Assembly (NCBI GenBank): GCA_905236405.1
Contig: CAJOQB010000077.1
Location: 1-6,299 of the forward strand
Source of the DNA: an uncultured Bacteroidales bacterium
GTDB taxonomy: Bacteria; Bacteroidota; Bacteroidia; Bacteroidales; P3
Direction of reading: 5' to 3'
DNA length: 6,299 bases
Numbering within the stretch: the stretch's first letter is position 1; the number at the start of each line of letters is the position of its first letter. Below the pieces are notes generated by a model. The model did no database searches, was not told where the DNA came from, and saw only the letters and a program-made list of their open reading frames with translations. Positions 1-5,729 of the stretch are shown here, in pieces. Made by a program: the position numbers and the translations under genes.

Positions 1-181
1 GCACCAGTTGTTCGGGCAATTCGTCCACCAGCACGGCGGGCATCGCGAAGATGAAATAGTACTTGCCATCGCGACCGAGTGTCAGCGTGCTGTTGTCCTC
101 GCGGAAGAGGGGTGTGTTGTGCACACGCCAAGAAAAACCAACCCGATTTAATGGTAGCTCAATAAGCAAAATATCAAACAA
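1..181 (-). CDS. Partial, unidentified protein; runs off the left edge, possibly 5'-truncated
   Basis: The leftward frame is open from the stop at 182-184 to the window edge, about 60 codons. The stretch from about 130 to 1 reads like real protein: TrpArgValHisAsnThrProLeuPheArg, then a Gly-Arg-Asp-Gly turn, then a hydrophobic run (YYFIFAMPAVLV) and an acidic tail. It is G+C-rich like the housekeeping genes of this window. The part from 181 to 131 is A+T-rich and less protein-like. There is no ATG before an internal one at 43. The only early start candidate is TTG at 181, preceded by a run of G that could act as a ribosome binding site. The frame may therefore be a gene that lost its 5' end at a junction near 130, or a gene using a rare start. 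I do not recognise the family and assign no function. Confidence 0.4.
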   Translation of the reverse strand, partial: MFDILLIELPLNRVGFSWRVHNTPLFREDNSTLTLGRDGKYYFIFAMPAVLVDELPEQLV

Positions 182-215
182 TTACCCCCCGCGCAAAATT
201 ATGGCAAAAAGTTTA

Positions 216-245
216 TTGTCAAATGAAAAAATAGTTGTAACTTTG
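216..245 (+). promoter_or_regulatory. Bacteroidetes-type promoter P1 for the secreted protein gene
   Basis: The -7 box TAACTTTG at 238-245 matches TAnnTTTG exactly. A TTG at 216-218 lies 19 bases upstream, the usual place of the -33 element in Bacteroides promoters. Transcription should begin near 250, which leaves a leader of about 180 bases before the ATG at 433. The surroundings are A+T-rich. The promoter motif is seen in the sequence; activity is inferred. Confidence 0.65.
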
Positions 246-356
246 CACTCGTAAACCGAACGTTTTCAATAAGCCGAGAGCAGAGGGCAAATCACGCAGT
301 GTTTGCACTATGCCGAGGCGAGAAAACGTCTGTTGCAAAACAAATGTCAAATCACG
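242..356 (+). repeat. Two short words repeated at an exact 60-base interval
   Basis: TTTGCACT occurs at 242-249 and 302-309, and CAAATCACG at 288-296 and 348-356. Both pairs are exactly 60 bases apart, while the bases between them are not similar. The first TTTGCACT is part of the P1 promoter; the second lacks the upstream TA of the -7 box. This may be an old tandem duplication kept only at bound or structured positions, or chance. Confidence 0.4.
259..330 (+). promoter_or_regulatory. Structured leader: inverted repeat downstream of P1
   Basis: The eight bases ACGTTTTC at 260-267 are mirrored exactly by GAAAACGT at 322-329, 54 bases apart. They could form the base of a stem in the leader RNA or bind a dimeric protein. 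Between the arms lie two related words, GCCGAGAGCAGAG (273-285) and GCCGAGGCGAG (312-322). The region has no credible reading frame. It matches no riboswitch that I recognise. Confidence 0.35.
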
Positions 357-382
357 GTTGTCTGGCATATTAACGGGTTCTG

Positions 383-390
383 TATGTTTG
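383..390 (+). promoter_or_regulatory. Possible second promoter P2 for the secreted protein gene
   Basis: TATGTTTG at 383-390 fits the TAnnTTTG box. A TTG at 358-360 lies 22 bases upstream, slightly further than usual. Transcription from here would start near 396 and give a short leader of about 37 bases to the ATG at 433, bypassing the structured leader. The spacing makes it weaker than P1. Confidence 0.35.
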
Positions 391-432
391 GATGACCAAA
401 AAGTGAATAAATAGAACCCACCTAAAAAAACT

Positions 433-1155
433 ATGAAAAAAATTCTGTTGATAATTGCTGTTATAAATATTCAATATGCGTATTGTCAAACATTAGATAC
501 TGACTATTATCGTATTGAATATAGTATTGACGATATAACATTTGATATTTTATCAGATACTACGCCTGCAAAAATTCCTGAGGATTATGCCAAATTCTGT
601 GATTGTATGAACGGACTCTACACATTGGTTGAAGATTATCGTTATGAAGATATATACAGAACCCCCTTTACATATAAGATTCCAGCACGGTTTCTTTTAT
701 GTTCAATAGTAAGCTTAGATTCTGTTAATAGGTTTGAAAAAAATGCCAAGTTATATAGACAACACATGACAGTAATCTCTCATGGAATTTATTACACACC
801 ATATGTTCTTGATTATTGGATTCCGTATAGAATTAAAGTAGAAGATGGACTTACAGAAATAAAAGAATTGTATGACTATACATTGAGAAAGATTATAGAT
901 GTGGAGGGGAAAAAAACGGAGCAAATTAATCTGAACATTCTGATATATCCAGAAGAGATAGCAACTTTGAGAAAAGGAATGACAGATCGTCAGACAAATC
1001 TTTTTCTTTTAAGGATTAGTGATGACGGGAATTATGATACGGCATTTCAGTTTTTTTTACCAAGAGAATACAACTTATCAACACTTTATTCTCAATTGCA
1101 ATACTATAAGTACGTAGCAAACCGGTGCAAAGAGTATATGGAACTCGACAAATAA
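433..1155 (+). CDS. Secreted protein of unknown function, 240 residues
   Basis: I do not recognise the family. The N-terminus is a clear signal peptide: Met-Lys-Lys, a hydrophobic core at about residues 4-13, and a likely cut after Cys19 in AYCQ, which leaves Gln20 as the first mature residue. Mature N-terminal glutamine is common in exported Bacteroidetes proteins. The cysteine is not in a good lipobox (Tyr, not Gly, Ala or Ser, comes before it), so a lipoprotein is unlikely. The mature part is soluble-looking, rich in Tyr, Ile and Asp, with no membrane segment and cysteines near residues 56, 58 and 90. Regular alternation suggests a mixed alpha/beta fold, with a helical C-terminus (Tyr-rich, ends ELDK). 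The gene is strikingly A+T-rich compared with the genes to its right, which suggests recent acquisition. ATG at 433 is the only start that gives the signal peptide; the bases before it are A-rich without a Shine-Dalgarno sequence. Upstream it has P1, P2 and a long leader. No partner gene lies alongside. Confidence 0.75.
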   Translation: MKKILLIIAVINIQYAYCQTLDTDYYRIEYSIDDITFDILSDTTPAKIPEDYAKFCDCMNGLYTLVEDYRYEDIYRTPFTYKIPARFLLCSIVSLDSVNRFEKNAKLYRQHMTVISHGIYYTPYVLDYWIPYRIKVEDGLTEIKELYDYTLRKIIDVEGKKTEQINLNILIYPEEIATLRKGMTDRQTNLFLLRISDDGNYDTAFQFFLPREYNLSTLYSQLQYYKYVANRCKEYMELDK

Positions 1156-1170
1156 AAGAATAAAGCATAC

Positions 1171-1235
1171 TGAGATAGAAAAGTGACAGATAATTAGATA
1201 GGCCTCTTTGTTATTGCATCAATTGAGATAGAAAA
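1171..1235. repeat. 12-base direct repeat downstream of the secreted protein gene
   Basis: TGAGATAGAAAA occurs at 1171-1182 and again at 1224-1235, with 41 bases between the copies. The second copy ends just before the G+C-rich island that begins at about 1249. There is no transposase or inverted end next to it, so I do not call an insertion sequence. Confidence 0.5.
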
Positions 1236-1248
1236 AAATGTAAATAGG

Positions 1249-1317
1249 CTACCGCTCCCGAAGCACGTCAAGGATATGCTTCACATCGATGATGCGGAGC
1301 AGGAGGGCGACGAGCAT
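1249..1317 (-). CDS. Possible small hydrophobic peptide, 22 residues
   Basis: Leftward from ATG at 1317 to TAG at 1249-1251. The peptide starts with a hydrophobic stretch (MLVALLLRII) and ends with a charged, helix-like tail (DVKHILDVLRER). The frame is open further upstream (ValGlyCys before the Met, reached from a GTG at 1326), so it may be 25 residues or longer. It sits in a short G+C-rich island inside A+T-rich DNA, and a TAATTTTG box lies 28 bases before the ATG, the distance expected of a promoter with a short leader. It could be a small membrane-associated peptide, the tail of a lost gene, or chance. No family is recognised. Confidence 0.3.
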   Translation of the reverse strand: MLVALLLRIIDVKHILDVLRER

Positions 1318-1344
1318 GCAGCCCACGGCCGTCCATGCTGATTG

Positions 1345-1352
1345 CAAAATTA
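1345..1352 (-). promoter_or_regulatory. Leftward promoter-like -7 box in front of the small peptide
   Basis: On the minus strand this reads TAATTTTG, a full match to TAnnTTTG, followed by CA. No good TTTG element is seen about 19 bases upstream, only an A-rich tract. Transcription would begin near 1340 and run through the G+C-rich island towards the 3' end of the secreted protein gene. Confidence 0.4.
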
Positions 1353-1379
1353 CAAATTTTTTTCCGCATATCAGTGGTC

Positions 1380-1387
1380 TAAATTTG
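1380..1387 (+). promoter_or_regulatory. Rightward promoter-like -7 box for the DUF4160/DUF2442 pair
   Basis: TAAATTTG at 1380-1387 fits TAnnTTTG. The -33 region is only a T-run (1357-1363), so the match is partial. Transcription from here would give a leader of about 90 bases before the ATG at 1486. Within that leader, 1456-1470 holds a short dyad (TACG, 7 bases, CGTA) that might be an operator, as expected for a self-regulated pair; this is weak. Confidence 0.3.
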
Positions 1388-1485
1388 GGGGAGTATTACA
1401 GCGAAACGGGGAGACCTCGAAGGCTTTATTTTCTTGACACAATATAATCAGCAAATACGCGTTATACGTACAAAATAAGCATAAT

Positions 1486-1722
1486 ATGCCAACGATATTC
1501 ACTCTCTTTGGATTGCGTTTCATGTTCTATTCCGACGACCATGAGCCTGTGCATGTGCACATTTTTAATGCTGGTCGTGAGGCAAAGTATAATGTACAGC
1601 CAATGAATATGGTGTACAACCATGGCTTCAAGAAACATGAACTGTCATTGATAGAATCGCTTATCGAGGAGAATGTGGATGTTATCACCGAACGTTGGCA
1701 TGAATTCTTCAAACAGAAATGA
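1486..1722 (+). CDS. DUF4160 family protein, candidate toxin-like partner
   Basis: The 78 residues fit the small DUF4160 family in length and sequence. The signature is at residues 14-27: Phe14-Tyr15, Asp18-His19, Pro21, then the HVH pair His23 and His25. An Ala-Lys-Tyr segment follows at 33-35, where the family has a short beta strand with a lysine. The C-terminal half is helical and ends in the typical Trp-x-Glu-Phe-Phe-Lys. There is no signal peptide, so it is cytoplasmic. The stop overlaps the start of the DUF2442 gene by four bases (ATGA, 1719-1722), implying coupled translation. DUF4160 and DUF2442 genes often sit together and have been proposed as a toxin-antitoxin-like pair; the biochemical role is not established. 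ATG at 1486 gives the usual family N-terminus (MPTI). Confidence 0.85.
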   Translation: MPTIFTLFGLRFMFYSDDHEPVHVHIFNAGREAKYNVQPMNMVYNHGFKKHELSLIESLIEENVDVITERWHEFFKQK

Positions 1723-1988
1723 AAAGGTTACAGATAGACAAGGTTTGGGTGGACGACCACGCTGTGTATGCCTCCACTACTGACGGCAAACAGGCGTCGT
1801 ACGAGTTCAATTTATGGCCGCGGTTGCGTGATGCCAGTCAGGCACAACGTGCCCAATTCGAACTGTCTTATAGTGGTATTCATTGGCCTGCCATCGACGA
1901 GGATCTGAGTTTCGAAGGAATGTTTTACAATGCAGGTTTATGTTCTTTGTCGGCAGGGGAAGACAACGTCTACTACATTCATCCTTAA
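1719..1988 (+). CDS. DUF2442 family protein, partner of the DUF4160 gene
   Basis: This 89-residue protein carries the DUF2442 signature GIHWPAIDEDLS at residues 53-64. The N-terminal half is the usual pair of beta strands (VWVDDHAVYAST, then a Lys-Gln-Ala-Ser-Tyr turn) leading to the Trp33-Pro34-Arg-Leu segment and a helix (DASQAQRAQFEL). About 25 residues follow the signature and end in TyrTyrIleHisPro. No helix-turn-helix is visible. Some DUF2442 proteins have an extra DNA-binding domain; this one is too short for it. By context it would be the partner, possibly the antitoxin, of the DUF4160 protein, with which it overlaps by four bases. Which of the two is toxic cannot be told from sequence. 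Confidence 0.83.
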   Translation: MKRLQIDKVWVDDHAVYASTTDGKQASYEFNLWPRLRDASQAQRAQFELSYSGIHWPAIDEDLSFEGMFYNAGLCSLSAGEDNVYYIHP

Positions 1989-2038
1989 ACCGACGAGTAT
2001 CAGTTATATCATTATTAACCCCTTTATAAATCATTGCT

Positions 2039-2488
2039 ATGTTATCCATTGGAACCAAGGCTCCCTACTTCGAGGGCATCGACGAAAACGGAAAAACGGT
2101 AAAGCTGACCGATTTTGCGGGGAAGAAACTGGTGCTATATTTCTACCCCAAGGACAGCACGCCAGGTTGCACCGCTGAGGCTTGTGATTTGAGGGACAAT
2201 TACGAGCGATTCATCAGCCTGGGGTATCATGTGCTGGGCGTGAGCCGCGACAGTGCCGCATCGCACCAACGTTTCATCGCCAAGCACCAGTTGCCCTTCC
2301 ACCTGATTGCCGACACCGACCACACCATCCTCAAGGCCTATGAGGCATGGGGCGTCAAGAAGATGTACGGAAAAGAGACTGAGGGCACACTTCGCACCAC
2401 CTACGTCATCGACGAGCAAGGCATTATTGTCGATGCCATTGGCAAAGTGGACACCAAAAACCACACGGCCCAGCTGCTTCGCGACTGA
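2039..2488 (+). CDS. bcp: Thioredoxin-dependent thiol peroxidase (Bcp/PrxQ-type peroxiredoxin)
   Basis: Bcp reduces hydrogen peroxide and organic hydroperoxides in the cytoplasm, with electrons from thioredoxin. All 149 residues align with the family, about the usual length. The N-terminal GTKAPYF and DFAGKK segments lead to the LYFYPKDSTPGC active-site loop. Cys44 in PGCT is the peroxidatic cysteine, and Cys49 in EACDLRD is the resolving cysteine five residues later, the pattern of E. coli Bcp. Further family blocks are GVSRDSAASHQRF, then LPFHLIADTDH, the GVKKMYGKE segment and the RTTYVIDEQG strand. The ATG at 2039 lies 50 bases after the DUF2442 stop. No clear promoter box or Shine-Dalgarno sequence lies in that gap, so it may be read through from the pair or use a weak promoter. 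It converges with the Nim-like gene, with 31 bases between the stop codons and no hairpin terminator visible there. Confidence 0.95.
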   Translation: MLSIGTKAPYFEGIDENGKTVKLTDFAGKKLVLYFYPKDSTPGCTAEACDLRDNYERFISLGYHVLGVSRDSAASHQRFIAKHQLPFHLIADTDHTILKAYEAWGVKKMYGKETEGTLRTTYVIDEQGIIVDAIGKVDTKNHTAQLLRD

Positions 2489-2519
2489 TTGTTCCCAACC
2501 AGTGACCCATCTTTTGCAC

Positions 2520-3035
2520 TTATTTTTCCCTCACCCTCTTGCCGCTCATGTGATCTATTTGCAATTCAAGAACGAGGGCATTAGCGGCGTTGTCCGTCAT
2601 ATCCTTTTCAACATCGTAACCCTGTGGAAAATACTTTGAACCCAGCATCCGCAGGATAGTATCCTTGCGCGATGTTTCTTCTACAACATGCATACGGCCA
2701 AAACAGACAACACTTTCAAAGTGATACCACCAGCTATCGGGATCCTTCACACCCTCGCTGAGGACACAGAACGACACCTTGTCGCACGCCCGTATCGCAT
2801 CAAGTTTGTGACCCTCCTTGGCACAGTGAAAAAAAATCATGCCGCCGTCGTACACAAAGTCTAGCGGTACCGCATAGGGATATCCCCCATCGCCCAACAC
2901 AGCAAGCACTCCACGTGGAGCCGACCGAAGTATAGCGAGACACTCCTCTTCTGTCATCTGTTGTTTGATTCTCCGCATCGGGCGGAAAGTGTTTTTTTCT
3001 TCAAAAAAATACGTCTCGATTATTTCTCTTTCCAT
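2520..3035 (-). CDS. Pyridoxamine-5'-phosphate-oxidase-fold flavoprotein, Nim-like
   Basis: A 171-residue protein of the Nim-related branch of the PNPOx-like split-barrel family, expected to bind FMN and work as a dimer in the cytoplasm. Visible family blocks are FRPMRR (17-22), the RGVLAVLGDGGYPYAVPLDF block (41-60), then FFHCAKEGHKLDAI (68-81), which holds the conserved His70 and Gly75-His76-Lys77, the KVSFCVLSEG strand, and ESVVCFGRMHVVEE near residue 115. Nim proteins of Bacteroides are associated with 5-nitroimidazole resistance, but most chromosomal relatives have no proven role, so I do not call it nim. Start choice: ATG at 3035. A GTG lies one codon earlier and is less likely. The N-terminus has about 16 residues before the usual FRxMRR. 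Its own promoter lies at about 3097-3104. It converges with bcp, and the two share a redox theme. Confidence 0.88.
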   Translation of the reverse strand: MEREIIETYFFEEKNTFRPMRRIKQQMTEEECLAILRSAPRGVLAVLGDGGYPYAVPLDFVYDGGMIFFHCAKEGHKLDAIRACDKVSFCVLSEGVKDPDSWWYHFESVVCFGRMHVVEETSRKDTILRMLGSKYFPQGYDVEKDMTDNAANALVLELQIDHMSGKRVREK

Positions 3036-3096
3036 CACATAAAATCATTATTTTATTCAGTTATTCAGCATATTCCTTACTGTTTATTTTATTTTG

Positions 3097-3104
3097 CAAA
3101 AATA
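3097..3104 (-). promoter_or_regulatory. Bacteroidetes-type promoter for the Nim-like gene
   Basis: On the minus strand these bases read TATTTTTG, a full match to TAnnTTTG, inside a very A+T-rich stretch. Transcription should begin near 3090 and leave a leader of about 55 bases before the ATG at 3035. No clear TTTG is seen at -33, only a T-rich tract. Confidence 0.5.
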
Positions 3105-3187
3105 CATTTTTTTTGAAATAAAATTTGGTAATGTCATTTTGCACCCACGCAAGGACAAACACGAAACGACTGTAGGTGTGCTATTGC

Positions 3188-3212
3188 CACCCTCGACAGC
3201 TGTAAAGGGGTG
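3188..3212. repeat. Imperfect dyad between the helicase and the Nim-like gene
   Basis: CACCC at 3188-3192 mirrors GGGTG at 3208-3212, centred on the perfect palindrome ACAGCTGT (3196-3203). A second short inverted pair, GGTGA (3209-3213) and TCACC (3230-3234), overlaps it and lies just past the helicase stop. On the minus strand no T-run follows, so it is not a standard intrinsic terminator, but it may mark the 3' end of the helicase transcript or be a protein binding site. Confidence 0.35.
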
Positions 3213-3239
3213 ATTGCCGAAGTATGCCTTCACCGCTTG

Positions 3240-5705
3240 TCATTTCATGCTCTTTGCCAGATGACGGGCAACACGAAGTTGTAGATAGGTGAAGTCGCCA
3301 TTGAAATGGAAGAACGTCTCCTTGAGGGGCTCGTCGTGGTCGAGGAAGTAGGCGGTGAGGAGATCCATCTCGTCGTAGTCAAGCACTTGTTCCGCGTCGA
3401 CCAGTCCTTGCTCAACGGCCTGGAATATGTAGCTCTCGACGGTGGAAGGGGCACGGCCAACTTGTGCTGCAATGTCTTCGATGGAGGTGCCTGACACAAA
3501 GAGGGTGGCGGCTGTCAGACGGGGGTTGGGGGCAGACTCGTCGGGGGTGCTGGGCACAATGTCGGCATCGACAGAAAGTCCCATACGTCGACAATAGCTT
3601 TCGACAATCTGAAGGATTTCCTGACCATAGCGCTTGGTTTTGGTCTTGCCTATGCCTTTGACTCGTGCCAGTGCCTCGATCGAGGTAGGCAACTGGTCGC
3701 AGATGGCTAGCAGCGCCTTTTGTGTCAACACCTGGAAAGGGAGCACGTCGAGTTCCCTACACTTGTCTTTCCGCCAAAGGCTGAGCATGGGCACCAACTG
3801 GGGATGGGCCACGGAGGTATAAACTTCGGCAAGATTGGCCTTGCCTGGCTGACGTTTGCGGCCACGCTGGTTGGAGGCTTCACTGTTGAGCCGGAAATCG
3901 ACTTTGGCCTGCTGATAGGTGGATACGGCAAACCCTTTTTCTGCCACTCGACTCAGCGTGGCCAACTGAATTCCCATTTGGTCGGTAAGGGCGGCGGCGG
4001 CCTCGTCAAGATCTTTGGCCACATTCTTGTCGCCCACCTCGACCGAGAGCAGCGGGACAGCCTTGGCACTAATGTCCACCAACTGGTCACGGAAATAGAC
4101 AGCGGCCTTGAGGATACGTTCGAGGAGTAAGTCGTTCTGTGTGTCGTTCTGGCATTGGAGGGCAATCTGTTGCAACTGTCGATGGAATCGTTCGGAAATC
4201 TCGATGAGCCGCGGGATGGTCTGGTGGTCGATTTCAGACAGCTGAGCGGCATTTTGTGGATAGAGGCTCCGCAAATGGGAGAAGAAGAGCCGGTTGACCC
4301 GTTCGAAAGAGCGTTGCAACGCTGTCATGTCGAAGAGCTCGTTGACCAACGAAAAGAAATACCGCGTCTGACAGTCGTTCAACTGCGAAGCAACCATCCG
4401 TGGGTCGGGGAAACGACTGACAAACGAAAAGACATCGTCGTTGCTGAAACGACAGTTGGCGGTGACAGGGGTAGAGAGCACCAGCCCTTCGAGGGTGCGG
4501 CAACGGCTCAGCGCCACATAGACCTGCCCGTAGGCAAAGGCAGCGTGTGCGTCGACAATCACACGGTCGAAGGTGAGTCCCTGTGCCTTGTGGATAGTGA
4601 CAGCCCATGCAAGCTTGAGGGGATATTGGATGAAGGTTCCGTCGACCACCTGCTCGATCTGGTTGTTGTCGGGATTGATGTCGTAGCGAATGTTCTCCCA
4701 CCGTTCCACTCCAACGGCAATCTCTTCGCCCGAGGAGTCTTCGACAAGGATGCTGTGTTCACCAAAGTCTGTGACGGTGCCTATCTTGCCATTGTAGTAG
4801 CGATGGTTGACATCGTTACGCAAAAACATGACCTGTGCCCCTTTTTTCAGCACCAGTCGCTGACTGGTGGGAAAGGAACTGTCGGGAAAGTTGCCACTGA
4901 CGTCAGCGGTGAAGGTGTGCGACTGAGCGGAGAGTGCAGCCAGCTTGCTCTCGTTGATGCGGTCGGCCTGATGGTTGTGAGTGGTCAGCCGTATGTAGTG
5001 TTCGCTGTCGGATGGTTGGAAATCGGGGATGAAGCGGCGGTTGAGCAGGTCGAGGGTGGCCTTGTCAAACCTGTTGTCACGGATGTTGTTAAGCAGGTCG
5101 ACAAACTGTTGTTGCTGCTGACGGAAGATGGTGGTGAGCTCAATGGTAATGTATTCGAGTTGCTGCAACGCCTTGCTGTGGAAAAAGAAAGGGGAAGCAT
5201 AGACCCGCTCGAGGTAGGGGCGCTCGGCATCGGTAACGACAGGCGGAAGTTGTTGGACGTCGCCTATCATCAGCAACTGCACCCCACCAAAGGGACGACT
5301 GGAGCGACGATACTTTTGCAGCGTATGGTCGACAGCATCAAGCAGGTCGGCACGCACCATCGAGATTTCGTCGATAATTAACAACTCGAGGGTGCGAATG
5401 ATACGGAGTTTCTCTTTGCGAAGCTGCTTGTGCCGGTCAGGCATTTGGTATTCGGTCTTCAGCTCGGGGACATCGGGCAGATAGGGGTCGAAAGGGAGCT
5501 GGAAAAAACTGTGGATGGTGACACCACCTGCATTGACGGCGGCCACGCCTGTAGGTGCGACAACGATGCAGCGTTTGCGTGCAGCAGAGACGATGTGCCG
5601 CAGAAAGGTGGTCTTGCCTGTTCCGGCTTTGCCGGTAAGGAAAAGACTAACGTTGGTGGTGTTGACGTATTGCTCGGCTAAGGCAATCTCAGGGGTGGCG
5701 ACCAT
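3240..5705 (-). CDS. Pif1-like superfamily 1 DNA helicase with HRDC and C-terminal helix-turn-helix regions
   Basis: An ATP-driven DNA helicase, 821 residues from ATG at 5705; a TTG four codons earlier is in frame but unlikely. N-terminal motor motifs, numbered from that ATG: Walker A GKAGTGKTT (25-33), a Pif1-type APTGVAA block (50-56), Walker B IIDEIS with Asp112-Glu113, GDVQQLPPV (148-156), the IFRQ arginine (195), TIHKAQGLTFD (370-380) and QVYVALSRC (394-402) with its arginine. The 370-402 block is typical of RecD/Pif1 helicases. A long helical middle follows. Residues about 643-711 look like an HRDC domain (LPFQVLTQKALLAI, then VKGIGKTKTKRYG), known from RecQ as an accessory DNA-binding unit. 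Residues about 726-821 hold a helix-turn-helix (SIEDIAAQVGRAPSTVESYI) like that at the end of some RecQ helicases. Such proteins are common in Bacteroidetes; a role in replication or repair of structured DNA is inferred. It follows nadE by 24 bases on the same strand, probably as one transcript. Confidence 0.92.
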   Translation of the reverse strand: MVATPEIALAEQYVNTTNVSLFLTGKAGTGKTTFLRHIVSAARKRCIVVAPTGVAAVNAGGVTIHSFFQLPFDPYLPDVPELKTEYQMPDRHKQLRKEKLRIIRTLELLIIDEISMVRADLLDAVDHTLQKYRRSSRPFGGVQLLMIGDVQQLPPVVTDAERPYLERVYASPFFFHSKALQQLEYITIELTTIFRQQQQQFVDLLNNIRDNRFDKATLDLLNRRFIPDFQPSDSEHYIRLTTHNHQADRINESKLAALSAQSHTFTADVSGNFPDSSFPTSQRLVLKKGAQVMFLRNDVNHRYYNGKIGTVTDFGEHSILVEDSSGEEIAVGVERWENIRYDINPDNNQIEQVVDGTFIQYPLKLAWAVTIHKAQGLTFDRVIVDAHAAFAYGQVYVALSRCRTLEGLVLSTPVTANCRFSNDDVFSFVSRFPDPRMVASQLNDCQTRYFFSLVNELFDMTALQRSFERVNRLFFSHLRSLYPQNAAQLSEIDHQTIPRLIEISERFHRQLQQIALQCQNDTQNDLLLERILKAAVYFRDQLVDISAKAVPLLSVEVGDKNVAKDLDEAAAALTDQMGIQLATLSRVAEKGFAVSTYQQAKVDFRLNSEASNQRGRKRQPGKANLAEVYTSVAHPQLVPMLSLWRKDKCRELDVLPFQVLTQKALLAICDQLPTSIEALARVKGIGKTKTKRYGQEILQIVESYCRRMGLSVDADIVPSTPDESAPNPRLTAATLFVSGTSIEDIAAQVGRAPSTVESYIFQAVEQGLVDAEQVLDYDEMDLLTAYFLDHDEPLKETFFHFNGDFTYLQLRVARHLAKSMK

Positions 5706-5729
5706 GAATGCAGGCAAGAGGACGAGGGG

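Noticed and set aside
63..254. Plus-strand open frame of 63 codons at the left edge
   Set aside because: It runs across the composition break and the P1 promoter, and its protein is Arg/Ser-rich with no family resemblance; the leftward frame fits better.
1276..1341. Plus-strand peptide of 21 codons in the G+C-rich island, with an AAGGA-like sequence before the ATG
   Set aside because: It is acidic and His-rich without a protein-like pattern, and it has no rightward promoter directly before it. The leftward frame is better supported.
1434..1448. TTGACA followed by TATAAT upstream of the DUF4160 gene
   Set aside because: Only three bases separate the two elements, far from the 17 needed, and the E. 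coli-type consensus is not the one used by Bacteroidetes main sigma factors.
2489..2519. Search for a terminator between the convergent bcp and Nim-like genes
   Set aside because: No hairpin with a T-run is visible in the 31 bases, so no terminator is annotated.
2307..2639. Open frame of 110 codons spanning the end of bcp and the end of the Nim-like gene
   Set aside because: It overlaps two clear genes in the wrong frame and is rich in Thr, Pro and Ser, as expected of a shifted reading.
3720..4130. Open frame of 136 codons on the plus strand
   Set aside because: It too is a mirror of the helicase gene, with no family resemblance.
4155..5381. Long open frame of 408 codons on the plus strand
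   Set aside because: It lies wholly opposite the helicase gene, whose motifs are unambiguous. The translation is low in motifs and is the usual mirror of a G+C-rich coding strand.
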